55,700 bases of DNA, from the NCBI GenBank assembly GCA_024742455.1, contig JANSYL010000014.1:1-55700 (forward strand), read 5' to 3'. The notes under the pieces were generated by a model. The model was not told where the DNA came from. It searched no databases and saw only the letters and a list, made by a program, of their open reading frames with translations. The DNA is from Paracoccaceae bacterium (GTDB taxonomy: Bacteria > Pseudomonadota > Alphaproteobacteria > Rhodobacterales > Rhodobacteraceae). The position numbers and the translations under genes were made by a program. Positions 43,259 through 52,000 of the stretch are shown one piece after another (positions within the stretch are counted from its first letter, which is position 1; each line of letters begins with the position of its first letter).

Positions 43259-43459
43259 TCACAGCGGCTTTCCTCCGCCCTGCCGCCGGTTCAGTTCGGC
43301 GATCAGCGCGTCCGCCCCATCGACCGCCATGGGCGCCAAGTCGGAAAGAGAGGCGCCCTGATCGTGACATGTAAGGCTGGCCAGCAGTGTAAGGGCAAAA
43401 TGCTCCCTCACCGTCAGCATATCCATCGGAGCATGGGGTGTAAGGGGACGACGCAGCAT
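43259..43459 (-). CDS. Small phage/island-type protein
   Basis: A 66-residue protein with LTVREHFALTLLASLTCHD and a C-terminal AMAVDGADALIAELN-like helix (here MAVDGADALIAELNRR). This matches short hypothetical proteins found widely in Rhodobacteraceae prophages and islands. The ATG at 43459 has a GGAG Shine-Dalgarno sequence seven bases before. Function unknown. Confidence 0.55.
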   Translation of the reverse strand: MLRRPLTPHAPMDMLTVREHFALTLLASLTCHDQGASLSDLAPMAVDGADALIAELNRRQGGGKPL

Positions 43460-43613
43460 CAGATAACTCCGCAAGGACGATGGGATGATGGACGGGCGTG
43501 GACCGGGCGAAGTCCCCTTCCCGGAACAGCGATGATTGGGCTGCCGCACCATGACGAGAACCGAGAACCGGTTGTGTGTTCTGTCTGCAACCTTGGCCTC
43601 CCGGCGCGCTCAG

Positions 43614-43674
43614 GTAACGGTTACGGAATCGCTTACGGGGCGGATATAGGGCACAAGGGTGACAGAACCTGTCA
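43614..43674. promoter_or_regulatory. Two palindromes upstream of WYL regulator
   Basis: GTAAC-G-GTTAC at 43614-43624 and TGACAG-AAC-CTGTCA at 43660-43674, both perfect dyads. The second lies 18 bp before the WYL ATG, overlapping the expected promoter or leader, so autorepression by the WYL protein is likely. The gap 43460-43692 is shared with the divergent small gene. Confidence 0.5.
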
Positions 43675-43692
43675 TGTTACAGCAGGATTGCC

Positions 43693-44688
43693 ATGTCTTT
43701 CCAGAAAGCTGCGGACCTTCTTCGCCTCGCGGAACTGGCGACGGCCCGCTTCCAGGGCGTGTCGCTGACCGAGATCGAGGCGGAATTCAGCGTTGATCGC
43801 CGGACCGCGCAGCGGATGACGAAGGCGCTGGAGCAGATATTTCCACACTGCACCACGCGCCTGGACGATGAAAGACGCAAGTACTGGAAACTACGGGCCG
43901 ATGACGCCCGGCTCATGCTTGCGCAAGGCATCCGCGATAGCGAACTGGCTGCGCTGGAACTCGCCATCCGCCGCGCCGAACGAGATGGCGCCATGACGGA
44001 CGTACGGGCGCTCTCGGGCCTGCGTGACCGGCTTCTCGCCGCCATGCCCGGGCCTTATGCCCGTCGGGCCGAGGCCGATGCCGAGGCGGTGCTGGAGGCG
44101 CATGGCTTCGCCTCGCGGCCCGGGCCTCAGGTGCGGGTCAGGGCGGACCTGCTCGGCGTCATCGGCGTCGCGCTGAAGGGACCCCATGTCCTGACCGTGG
44201 CCTATGCGGGCGGGCGCGACCTTGACCGGGAACGGCGGCTCGAGCCACACGGCCTATTGCTGGGTACCCGCCGCTATCTTGTTGCGCGCGAGGCGGGCGG
44301 CAACGGGCGGATGCAACATTACCGGCTGGACCGGATCACCTCCGCCCGACTTGAGGCCGACAGCTTCGCTCGCGACCCCGGGTTTGATCTGACCACCCAC
44401 GCCGCCCGCGCCTTCGGGAGTTTCCACGCGGACGCAGAATACGAAGAAGTGATCTGGCGCTTCACCGCGGCAGCCGCGCCGACCGCACGCGAATTCCTGT
44501 TCCATCCAACGCAGGAAATGACCGAGGAGGCAGACGGCAGCATCACTGTCCGTTTCACCGCCTCGGGGCACCTGGAAATGGCCTGGCATCTCTACATGTG
44601 GGGCGACGCGGTCGACGTCTTGGCCCCCGAACCCCTGCGCGCGATGGTCGAACAGCACCGGCGGGGGGATTTCCCGGCCCTGCCATAG
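43693..44688 (+). CDS. WYL-domain transcriptional regulator
   Basis: A 331-residue regulator. Residues 1-65 are a DeoR-like winged helix (LLRLAELATARFQGVSLTEI; FSVDRRTAQRMTKALEQIF). The WYL domain is at about 150-235 (VLTVAYAGGRDLDRERRLEP; LLLGTRRYLVAREAGG), followed by a WCX-type C-terminal domain (VIWRFTAAAAPTAREFLFHP; DGSITVRFTASGHLEMAWHL). WYL proteins bind nucleic-acid ligands and often control phage-defence genes (BrxR/CapW types). The ATG at 43693 has an AGGA site. The next gene on its strand is a broken fragment and then the helicase-nuclease gene at 45.2 kb. A degraded paralogue lies at 54.1-54.5 kb. Confidence 0.9.
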   Translation: MSFQKAADLLRLAELATARFQGVSLTEIEAEFSVDRRTAQRMTKALEQIFPHCTTRLDDERRKYWKLRADDARLMLAQGIRDSELAALELAIRRAERDGAMTDVRALSGLRDRLLAAMPGPYARRAEADAEAVLEAHGFASRPGPQVRVRADLLGVIGVALKGPHVLTVAYAGGRDLDRERRLEPHGLLLGTRRYLVAREAGGNGRMQHYRLDRITSARLEADSFARDPGFDLTTHAARAFGSFHADAEYEEVIWRFTAAAAPTAREFLFHPTQEMTEEADGSITVRFTASGHLEMAWHLYMWGDAVDVLAPEPLRAMVEQHRRGDFPALP

Positions 44689-44712
44689 GTGCCCCCGCAA
44701 GCGAGCCATCTA

Positions 44713-44721
44713 TGCTATAAT
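44713..44721 (+). promoter_or_regulatory. Extended -10 promoter of broken small gene
   Basis: TGCTATAAT fits an extended -10 element (TGn-TATAAT). No good -35 is seen. It lies 32 bp before an ATG at 44753 that has a perfect GGAGG ribosome site at 44742-44746, so expression signals are intact although the gene is broken. Confidence 0.55.
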
Positions 44722-44752
44722 GTGTCATGACCACGCAAGACGGAGGACTGCG

Positions 44753-44956
44753 ATGCCTGACTGCCTGACGTTTGACGCCTTAAAGGAAAAGCAGCGTGCC
44801 ATCCGTGCGGGCTTTCCCGAGACTTGCGGGCTTTCCCGAGACTATGGGACTGCCGCTGGGAACTACGCTCAGTTCATGAAGCGCCAGCTTTCGTTGCCGG
44901 TCTCGACAACCTCGCAATGGTGGGTGAACCTGGCGCGGAGTTCGGTGGTCGTCTAA
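44753..44956 (+). pseudogene. Truncated small gene, frameshifted by a 19-bp duplication
   Basis: The first 24 codons (MPDCLTFDALKEKQRAIRAG, then FPET) read like the N-terminus of a conserved Roseobacter protein whose family I recall only loosely. A perfect 19-bp tandem duplication follows, which shifts the frame, and the next residues are unlike any protein. The frame then runs into an IS21 istB remnant on the other strand and stops after 67 codons. The promoter and ribosome site are well kept, so the break is probably recent. The intact family may include HEPN-like proteins, but this is uncertain. Confidence 0.55.
44806..44843. repeat. Perfect 19-bp tandem duplication
   Basis: The unit TGCGGGCTTTCCCGAGACT occurs at 44806-44824 and again at 44825-44843 with no mismatch. 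Since 19 is not a multiple of three, it shifts the reading frame of the small gene that contains it. Replication slippage is the simplest cause. Confidence 0.9.
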
Positions 44957-45046
44957 GACGATGGGCCACTCGCCGAACGCCGGGTTGGCCGTGAAAATGA
45001 TCGAGGTTCGCTCGTAGACACAACCGTGGCAAAGGAAGAGAACATG
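44944..45046 (-). pseudogene. IS21 istB (transposition helper ATPase) remnant
   Basis: Read on the minus strand, this encodes VYERTSIIFTANPAFGEWPI followed by VLDD. This matches the C-terminal part of IS21-family IstB proteins (YERxSxIxTxNxxFGEW). About 35 codons survive, without start, Walker motifs or IstA. It is inverted relative to a second istB remnant at 50.66 kb, so the helicase gene is bracketed by IS21 scars. Confidence 0.7.
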
Positions 45047-45112
45047 CAGGCGGCGACCGCGTCACCCCACCACGTCTCTTTGTTTGTCTGGCACTTCGGA
45101 CTATCGTCACCT

Positions 45113-45133
45113 GCGGAGGGCTTGCTGCCCTCC
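45113..45133. other. Perfect hairpin upstream of helicase-nuclease gene
   Basis: CGGAGGGC, five-base loop TTGCT, GCCCTCCG. It lies 99 bp before the helicase start. It could end transcription coming from the broken small gene or structure the helicase leader. No T-run follows. Confidence 0.4.
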
Positions 45134-45231
45134 GACAGGAATCGGCGCCGCATGCCTCATTTCGCACGCCCATTCATGCATAACGAGAGAATGTTTTATC
45201 CATGACTGCATTAGATGCTGCAGGACACGCC

Positions 45232-48200
45232 ATGACAGACGCGCTCTCCGAAGAGGATCGCAAGAAGCTCTCCGGTCTTCTCGGCTTCGCCCACGGTCTT
45301 CTCGACGCGCGCGCGAAGGTGCAGATGTTCATGCAGACGGGCCTCGGCGTCTTTCAAGAGGCCGAAATCGTCGGACTCCCAGGCGTCGACGCCGATTGCG
45401 AGGACGGCGTCTGGCTGCGCCTCCGGCGCCAACGCGAGACGATCCCCCCCGAGGCGGCGCCGTATGTCGCCGAGTTCCTCACCGCCGTGCCGTCGAATCC
45501 CGAAAAGCCGCCGCATCTGAAGCCCGCGATCTCACTCGAGGTGTCCATCGAGACGGCCTCAGATCTCGAGGAATCAGGGCTTCTGATGAGCGAGGACGTC
45601 CACAAAGTCGTCGAGAATGGCATCGAGATCGAGACCCGGGTGAAGGTCATCCTCCACGCCGAGAACTGCCCCGAGATGCGGCGCGACTTTGAGGTCTATG
45701 TCGGCCGCTCCTGGTCGGACTGGGCGAAGCAGGAGCGGCCCGTCCGCCGCGCCATCGCGCTCTACAACGATCTCTTCAAGCTCCATTCGGCCATCCATAC
45801 CTCGGAAGGAACCCCTCCCGAGCTCGTCTGGGGGATCGGCATCGCCCGATGGAAGCGAGGCGCGGAACGCATCGACATGCCACTCATCGAGCAGCTCGTC
45901 GACATCGAGATCGAGGACGGCGGCGCCATCTCGATCCGTCCGCGCGATATCGCGCCAAGGCTCTCCCTAAAACCCTACCTCGAACTGGAGGTCTCCGGCT
46001 CCGACCGCCTTCAGAGCGACCTCCAGGACCGCCTCGCGCAGATCCTGATGGGCGATGCCGAGTTTTCCCCCTTTACCACGCTTTGGGAGCCGCTGCTCGA
46101 CACTGCTGCCAGCAAGCTTGCCTCGGACGCCGTCCACGTGGACCGCGCGGCTCTCGATGGAGGCGAGACGCTGCAGCCCGTCGGCGACCATCTGCGCATC
46201 ACCTCGAGCTGGGCCATTTTCGGGCGTCCACGATCCGGCGAAGCGCGCGCCCAAGATCTCGAGGCCCTGAAGAAACGCGTGGACGACGATACGGCCGAGG
46301 TTCCTTCCTCTATCAGGGGCTACGCGATCGCACCCGCCGCGCCGCCTCCCGGCGCGGTCTCGGGTTTCGGCATCGACAGTGCCGTCATCGGAGGCGCCGC
46401 CTTGGCGGGCTGGGAGGCCCCGGCCTCAGCAGCGGGAGGCGCGACCGAGAGGGTTTCAGCGACAATGGCTCCTTCCGCCGCAGCGGCCAAGACCGAGGGA
46501 CGCCGCGTCCATTTCTTCCCGCTGCCCTTTAACGAGGAGCAGGGGAAGATCTCCGACATGATCGACGACCAGAAACTCCATGTCGTGGTCGTCTCCGGCC
46601 CGCCCGGTACCGGCAAGTCGCACTCGATCGCCAACATCATCAGCCACCAGATGGCGACGGGCAAACGCGTCCTCGTGACCGCCCGGACACCCGAAGCGAT
46701 CGCAGCGGTGCGCGAGAAGCTCCCCGAAACGCTCCGGCCCCTCGCCATCGCCTCGACGGGGACGGACCGCGAAAGCGCGCGTCAGCTTCAGGAGGCTGTC
46801 ACAGCGCTCTCCCGCGAGGTCCTCACGCTCGATGCGGACAACGCCATGCGCCAACGCGCGACAATCGAAGCGCAGATCGCCGAGTGCGACACCATCGCCG
46901 AAGAGGCCGACCTGGCGCTTGCCGATGTCGCGCGCGCCAACCTGGCCCGGATCCACTGGCGCGGTGCCGAGCACAGCCCGATGGATCTCGTGGTAACGCT
47001 TGCCGCTGAGGCCGAGCGCCACGCTTGGTTCACAGATCGACCGACGGGCCCCGCGCCCGCGCAGATGGACGAGATCCTGAAACGCCTCAGGCAGGACTGC
47101 CCACGCCTCGCGCCCGACATGGTCTACGCCGGCGTCACGTTGCCAGATCCCGAGGACCTGCCTACCACCGCCGAACTCATCGCCGCGCACGAGACCGAGA
47201 TCGCATGGTTCGCCCGCGACGTGGTCGACCCTGGCAGTGTCCCAACAATGGCGCTCGACAGCACCGGAGCCGAAGACATCGCGCGCCGGGTTCTCGGCGA
47301 ACTCCAGGGGCTCTCGGCCGACCTCAAAAAGCATCCTGCGACCGTGCGCGCCTTGGCTGCGCGCGCCCTCGTTGGTCATCCGCCCATCGGTGCCCCTGAA
47401 CTCGAGGAGATCAACGCGAGCCTTTCAGATCTCGACATACACGAGCGTGTGGAGACCGTCCGCTACACCCGAAACCAGAAATCAGACGGCCTTCTCGAGG
47501 CCGCCCTCCGGGGTGCTGCGGGCCAGAAACCCGTGGGTTTCGGCCTTTTCAACGGAGCCCTCAATGCATCCGTTGCAACGGTTCGCGTGGGTGACGGCGC
47601 ACCGAACGGCCCGGAGGACTGGGCACTTGTCGTCTCGGCCCTGCGGCTCGAAGCCCGCCGAGAGGAATTCGACACACTGCTCGCGCCGCTTGTCGCCTCC
47701 AGCCTTGCCGAGCCTGTTCCCGATCACGGCTGGAGCATGGCGCGTCACCTCAACGATAACCGAAGGAAAGTCAGCGCTGCCTGCGTGATCGAAAGACGCA
47801 TGCGGCCCGTTCTCGAAAGCCTGCGGACGCTCTTTCCGTTCGGCCTTGATCTGGACGCTCTGCGGACCACGCTCGACATTGAACCAGCCATCCTGGCCAT
47901 CCGGGGCAACCTGACGGAGACCCATGTCTTCCCCGACGCTATCGCAAGGCTGCGGGCCGCCGCTGGCGAAGGCCACCTTCCCGTTCTCGCCGAGCTTGGC
48001 AACCTCGCAAACGCCCTCGGCAAGGCCGAGACCGATCCCAGGGATGTCGTGACCGCGCGGGGTCTCATCACCCGGGAACTCGCACGTCTCAAAGCGCTCG
48101 CGCCGCAGCTCTCCGGGATCTCTCGCGACCTCGATGCGCTCGCCGCCGCCGGCGCCCCGGACTGGGCCGCGCGCCTGCGCGACGCACCCGATACGGCGCC

Positions 48201-50445
48201 GGACCTCATTCCGGAGACCTGGCGTGCCGCCTGGCCGTGGGCCGAGATGACGGCCCGGGTCGATTCCATCGTCCGGCTCGGCAACGGGGATGACCACCGC
48301 GCACGCAAGTCCGGCGCGATGAAGCGCCGCCGCAGGCTGCTCGAGGAGCTCATCCGCATCCGCACGCTTCTCGGTCTCAAGGCCCGCCTAACAGGCCCGA
48401 TCCGCCAGGCCATGGAGGCCTTCACCCAAGCCGTATCGAAGATCGGCACCGGAAAAGGCAAACGCGCCCCGCGCTTCATCCGCGCCGCCCAGGAGGCGGC
48501 GAAACAGGCTTCCAGCGCGGCGCCCGTGTGGATCATGCCGGAATACAAAATCCCCGAGCAGCTGCCGCCCGAGTTCGGCGATTTTGATCTCGTCATCCTC
48601 GACGAGGCATCGCAAAGCGACATCACGGCCCTAGCGGCCCTTGCGCGGGGCAAAAAGATTCTCGTCGTGGGCGACGAGGAACAAGTCAGCCCGTCCGTAG
48701 TCGGCATTCCGGATCAGAAGATCAACGCACTCCGGGCGGAGTTCCTCGACGGGCTGTCGAACGCGAAGCTCATGGACCAGAACGCCTCGATTTTCGAGAT
48801 CACCAAGCGCATGCATCCCGATGCGCATGTCATGCTGCGTGAGCATTTCCGCTGCGTAGCGCCGATAATCCAGTTCTCTACGCGGTTCTACAACAGTGCG
48901 CTGGTGCCGCTTCGCGTGCCAAAAGCATCCGAGCGCTTCGATCCGCCGCTCGTCGACGTTCACATCCCCGGGGCCTCCCGACAAGGCAAGACCAACGCCT
49001 CCGAGGCGCGCTGGATCGTGGACGAGATCGCGCGGCTCATCGAGGATTCCGCCCATGCCGGGCGCGACATCGGGGTGATCTCGCTCATCGGCAACGAACA
49101 GGCCGAAAAGATCGGTCGCATGCTCGTGGAGGATCCGCGCGTCGGTCCGGAGAAGATCGAGGAACGCCGGATCATCTATGGCGACGCGCGCACCATGCAG
49201 GGCCAGGAGCGCTCGATTGTGTTCCTATCGATGGTGGCGACCCCGGGCCATGTCCAGGCGCAGACTTCGAAACCCGACCAGCAGCGCATCAACGTTGCGA
49301 TGAGCCGGGCGCGCGACCGGCTCTACCTGGTACGCTCGGTAGCGCTCGAGGACCTCAAGCCCACTGACATCAAGGCGCACATCCTTCAGCATTTCGCCGA
49401 TCCGATGCCCGAAGGTAGGGTCGCCACGGGCGCGGAGACAGACGATTTCCTCGATCGCTGCGGCAGCGGCTTCGAGCGGGAAGTCATGAAACGGCTCATC
49501 GAAGCCAACTACCGGGTGCGCCCGCAAGTACCGGCAGGCGGCTTCAGGATCGATCTCGTGGTCGAGGGTGCCGAAGACCGTCGTCTGGCGATCGAGCTCG
49601 ACGGCGACAAGTATCATGGCCCCGACGTCTGGGACCAGGACATGGCGCGCCAGGCCGCACTCGAGCGCGCCGGATGGATCTTCTGGCGCGTCTTCGGAAG
49701 TCAGTGGCGCACTGACCCTGAGCACTGGTGGCGCGACCTGACGGCGACGCTCGACCGGCTCGGCATCGCGCCCATCGGTGCGGCCGCGCTCGACGAGCGC
49801 TTCACCCAGACGGTCCTTATCGATCCCTGGGGTCAGGCTGCTGCGGGCGACAGGGTGACCGCCGAGGAGACGGCGGAGAACGCAAGCGCCCCAGCAGAGG
49901 CCCTCCCGGTCAACATCACGACCAGCACCCCCGCTGCCACTCACGCTGCCGCGGCTTCAGAAACGGTTGTGGATACGGCACCCGACAGGGGTATAGCGTC
50001 AGATGAAGACCTGGTCGCCGGTCCGGCGCCCGGGGCGGGATCCACAACACAGCCCACGAAACAGGCTGCGACACCGGCCCGATCGGCCGCATCGACCCAT
50101 CTGCGGGCGCAGCAGGGGGCGCTCCCCCTCGAAAACGACCTCTTCTCTCGCATCACCAGCGGAGACGCGCCGGGACAGGATCAGGAGATAGCCGGCGTGC
50201 GCGTCAACGGCATCGCGCGTCTATCGAGGAGCGTGCGCGTGGGCAGCACCGTCCGGCTCCAGAAACTCGGCGACGGCCACAAGATCGAGATCACCCTCGT
50301 GGAGACCGACCACAATCCGGACCGCGGCATGATCGGCGTCCACACGCCCCTCGGGGAAGCGCTTCTAGATGCACAGGAAGGCGACGAGATCGAATACCGC
50401 ACCGGGCCCTACCTGCAGGAGGTCCGGGTGCTGCGGATCAGATGA
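45232..50445 (+). CDS. SF1 helicase / Vsr-like nuclease / GreA-type fusion protein
   Basis: A 1737-residue protein, one of the two largest in the window. N-terminal ~430 residues are unrecognised. A superfamily 1 (Upf1/Dna2-like) helicase follows: Walker A VVVSGPPGTGKSHSIAN (GPPGTGKS about 456-463), a long helical insert, Walker B FDLVILDEASQSD (about 1124), VVGDEEQVSP, LREHFRC, and motif VI INVAMSRARDRLYLVRS. At about 1430-1530 comes a Vsr/MTES_1575-like nuclease (FRIDLVVEGAEDRRLAIELD, GDKYHG, WRVFGSQWRTDPE). An Ala/Thr-rich linker leads to a C-terminal GreA/GreB-like domain (VRVGSTVRLQKLGDG; HTPLGEALLDAQEGDEIEY). ATG 45232 has an AGGA site; ATG 45202 is an alternative. Helicase-Vsr proteins occur in phage defence; the Gre domain suggests contact with RNA polymerase. 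Role inferred. Confidence 0.9.
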   Translation: MTDALSEEDRKKLSGLLGFAHGLLDARAKVQMFMQTGLGVFQEAEIVGLPGVDADCEDGVWLRLRRQRETIPPEAAPYVAEFLTAVPSNPEKPPHLKPAISLEVSIETASDLEESGLLMSEDVHKVVENGIEIETRVKVILHAENCPEMRRDFEVYVGRSWSDWAKQERPVRRAIALYNDLFKLHSAIHTSEGTPPELVWGIGIARWKRGAERIDMPLIEQLVDIEIEDGGAISIRPRDIAPRLSLKPYLELEVSGSDRLQSDLQDRLAQILMGDAEFSPFTTLWEPLLDTAASKLASDAVHVDRAALDGGETLQPVGDHLRITSSWAIFGRPRSGEARAQDLEALKKRVDDDTAEVPSSIRGYAIAPAAPPPGAVSGFGIDSAVIGGAALAGWEAPASAAGGATERVSATMAPSAAAAKTEGRRVHFFPLPFNEEQGKISDMIDDQKLHVVVVSGPPGTGKSHSIANIISHQMATGKRVLVTARTPEAIAAVREKLPETLRPLAIASTGTDRESARQLQEAVTALSREVLTLDADNAMRQRATIEAQIAECDTIAEEADLALADVARANLARIHWRGAEHSPMDLVVTLAAEAERHAWFTDRPTGPAPAQMDEILKRLRQDCPRLAPDMVYAGVTLPDPEDLPTTAELIAAHETEIAWFARDVVDPGSVPTMALDSTGAEDIARRVLGELQGLSADLKKHPATVRALAARALVGHPPIGAPELEEINASLSDLDIHERVETVRYTRNQKSDGLLEAALRGAAGQKPVGFGLFNGALNASVATVRVGDGAPNGPEDWALVVSALRLEARREEFDTLLAPLVASSLAEPVPDHGWSMARHLNDNRRKVSAACVIERRMRPVLESLRTLFPFGLDLDALRTTLDIEPAILAIRGNLTETHVFPDAIARLRAAAGEGHLPVLAELGNLANALGKAETDPRDVVTARGLITRELARLKALAPQLSGISRDLDALAAAGAPDWAARLRDAPDTAPDLIPETWRAAWPWAEMTARVDSIVRLGNGDDHRARKSGAMKRRRRLLEELIRIRTLLGLKARLTGPIRQAMEAFTQAVSKIGTGKGKRAPRFIRAAQEAAKQASSAAPVWIMPEYKIPEQLPPEFGDFDLVILDEASQSDITALAALARGKKILVVGDEEQVSPSVVGIPDQKINALRAEFLDGLSNAKLMDQNASIFEITKRMHPDAHVMLREHFRCVAPIIQFSTRFYNSALVPLRVPKASERFDPPLVDVHIPGASRQGKTNASEARWIVDEIARLIEDSAHAGRDIGVISLIGNEQAEKIGRMLVEDPRVGPEKIEERRIIYGDARTMQGQERSIVFLSMVATPGHVQAQTSKPDQQRINVAMSRARDRLYLVRSVALEDLKPTDIKAHILQHFADPMPEGRVATGAETDDFLDRCGSGFEREVMKRLIEANYRVRPQVPAGGFRIDLVVEGAEDRRLAIELDGDKYHGPDVWDQDMARQAALERAGWIFWRVFGSQWRTDPEHWWRDLTATLDRLGIAPIGAAALDERFTQTVLIDPWGQAAAGDRVTAEETAENASAPAEALPVNITTSTPAATHAAAASETVVDTAPDRGIASDEDLVAGPAPGAGSTTQPTKQAATPARSAASTHLRAQQGALPLENDLFSRITSGDAPGQDQEIAGVRVNGIARLSRSVRVGSTVRLQKLGDGHKIEITLVETDHNPDRGMIGVHTPLGEALLDAQEGDEIEYRTGPYLQEVRVLRIR

Positions 50446-50658
50446 CTTCCCGCCGGACCCTCAGGCCTCAGGAACCTTGAGCTTCCAGACCCAAGGTAAC
50501 CGCGAAAGACAGACAAACCGCATTACGGTAGGAACCGCGCCATGACGTTCGAGACCCGGAAGATCACGCTCTCTCCCGCCGACGTGAGGCACTTTCACGC
50601 GGCGTAGCGAAGAAAGGGGCGGCCGTATGTCCCAGAATGCGAGGCATCGCGCAGTCGG

Positions 50659-51006
50659 CTCTCGAGGCAAAGCGCCATCGCAAAGCTCGACAAGTTCCGC
50701 CTGCTGATCCGCGATGATATCGCCTACGTCACCAAGGATCAGGCCGAGACCAGCGTGCTCTTCGAACTCCTCAGCGTCAGTTACAAACGACGCTCCATGC
50801 TGATAACCGCCAAACAGCCCTTCGGGGAATGGAATACGATCTTTCCTGAGCCAGCCATGACACTCGCCGCCATCGAAAGGCTCGTTCATCATGCCTCCAT
50901 CTTCGAGATGAATTTCGAAAGCTACCAGCGCAGAGCAGCCGAAAAGGCAAAGGGGCCGGGACGGCCTGCTCAAAGAGCTACACCGGCCAACGCCAAAGCT
51001 GATTGA
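50659..51006 (+). pseudogene. IS21 istB remnant (C-terminal half)
   Basis: The frame reads AIAKLDKFRLLIRDDIAYVT, then KDQAETSVLFELLSVSYKRR, ITAKQPFGEWNTIFPEPAMT and ERLVHHASIFEMNFESYQRR. This is clearly the C-terminal 115 residues of IS21 IstB. The Walker A half and IstA are missing. The 213 bp before it (50446-50658) hold no gene; a short frame at 50542 (MTFETRKITLSPADVRHF) looks like another fragment. Confidence 0.88.
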
Positions 51007-51091
51007 CGCGCCGCGACAATCAAAAAAACACAAACGACTTGATCGCGGCTGAAAAGACCGCAATTGTAACTCTCGCCGCGACCATGGATGC

Positions 51092-51178
51092 TCATCCAAG
51101 TTGTCGCGCTACAAACTGGTCACCATCGCCAACGCGCTGTGCAAGCGCCGCCAGAAATGGACCGCCGCGGCGTCCTGA
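51092..51178 (+). pseudogene. IS110-type transposase C-terminal remnant
   Basis: The last 28 codons of a frame read SSKLSRYKLVTIANALCKRR then QKWTAAAS and stop. The KLVTIANALCKxRQKW ending is what I recall for some IS110-family transposases. The rest of the element is gone. A 49-bp sequence shared with 52954-53002 follows at 51194. Confidence 0.5.
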
Positions 51179-51193
51179 CAGATACAGTTGCTA

Positions 51194-51242
51194 GATTCAG
51201 GTGACCTGCACGTCAGAAAGCACCCAACTTGGGGTACGTCGG
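51194..51242 (+). repeat. 49-bp repeat, copy 1
   Basis: Aligned without gaps to 52954-53002, 35 of 49 bases match (71%). Best conserved are GATTCAGG, ACGTCAGA and ACTTGGGG, plus the end GTCGG. The copies lie on either side of a segment holding the secreted-protein gene and an IS1380 remnant. They may be ends of related elements. Confidence 0.6.
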
Positions 51243-51245
51243 ATC

Positions 51246-51818
51246 ATGTTGAGATTAAAATTCAGCCAGATTTCATTATTTGTAGCTTTAATTGCGGCGA
51301 CACATCAAGCCCATGGTCAAGAAATGATAAGGATTGATGGGGTGACAGTGCATGATAGTTTTCTCGGCTTCACAGCCGAGGAATTTCATGAATATTCTGA
51401 ACCCGGTTTAGGTTTTATTATCCCCTACCATCGCGACGATGCTGACCTAGATGCATATATCTATGACAGTAATATCGAGCCATTTCCCGATTTTATCACA
51501 GACGATATCGCGCTTGATCACTTTGATCAAGTCATAGCCGCGGTTTTTGACGGAGAGAGACAAGGTATATACCGTGACGTTGAATTAGTTTCGCAATTCT
51601 ATCTCAATGACAACATGGATCGCGTAGATTGGGTCTGTGCCAGATTTAATTTGCGGTTTTCGAATTGGGAATCGACCGGCAATAGCATCTCATGCATAGC
51701 CATATCGGGCTGGAATTTTTTGAAAATACGCATGTCGTCAGAAACGCTCAGTGATCAAGAGTTTGACAATTTAGCACTGCGTGTTGCATCTATATTCGCC
51801 CGTTCTGCGGGCCTGTAG
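51246..51818 (+). CDS. Secreted protein of unknown function
   Basis: A 190-residue protein with a signal peptide (LRLKFSQISLFVALIAATHQ, cut near AHGQ). The mature domain is acidic and rich in aromatic residues (GFIIPYHRDDADLDAYIYDS; DVELVSQFYLNDNMDRVDWV), with two cysteines (VCARFNLRF; SISCIAISG). No family recognised. Base composition is AT-rich compared with the chromosome, which suggests transfer. The ATG at 51246 is four bases after the 49-bp repeat, so the usual promoter may have been replaced. The 182 bp downstream hold nothing recognised. Confidence 0.6.
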   Translation: MLRLKFSQISLFVALIAATHQAHGQEMIRIDGVTVHDSFLGFTAEEFHEYSEPGLGFIIPYHRDDADLDAYIYDSNIEPFPDFITDDIALDHFDQVIAAVFDGERQGIYRDVELVSQFYLNDNMDRVDWVCARFNLRFSNWESTGNSISCIAISGWNFLKIRMSSETLSDQEFDNLALRVASIFARSAGL

Positions 51819-52000
51819 TTACCAACCCGATTACCCCGACTTATTCACCAGATCGGCCGTAGCGGGGTGGCTCGGTGCCTGATCGGGACTACTTGGCAGC
51901 GCTGTGAGCGTGTTTCACGTGATCACGACGAAGGTTCTGAGTGTTTGCGGGCTGCGGCATGACCAAGGCACGTCCACCGGCGAGTTTTCAGTGGCTTTCC

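Noticed and set aside
42621-43361. 246-codon plus-strand frame
   Set aside because: The opposite strand encodes a thermonuclease-like protein with signal peptide and catalytic motif.
50461-51099. 212-codon minus-strand frame
   Set aside because: It is antisense to an obvious istB remnant and shows no family resemblance.
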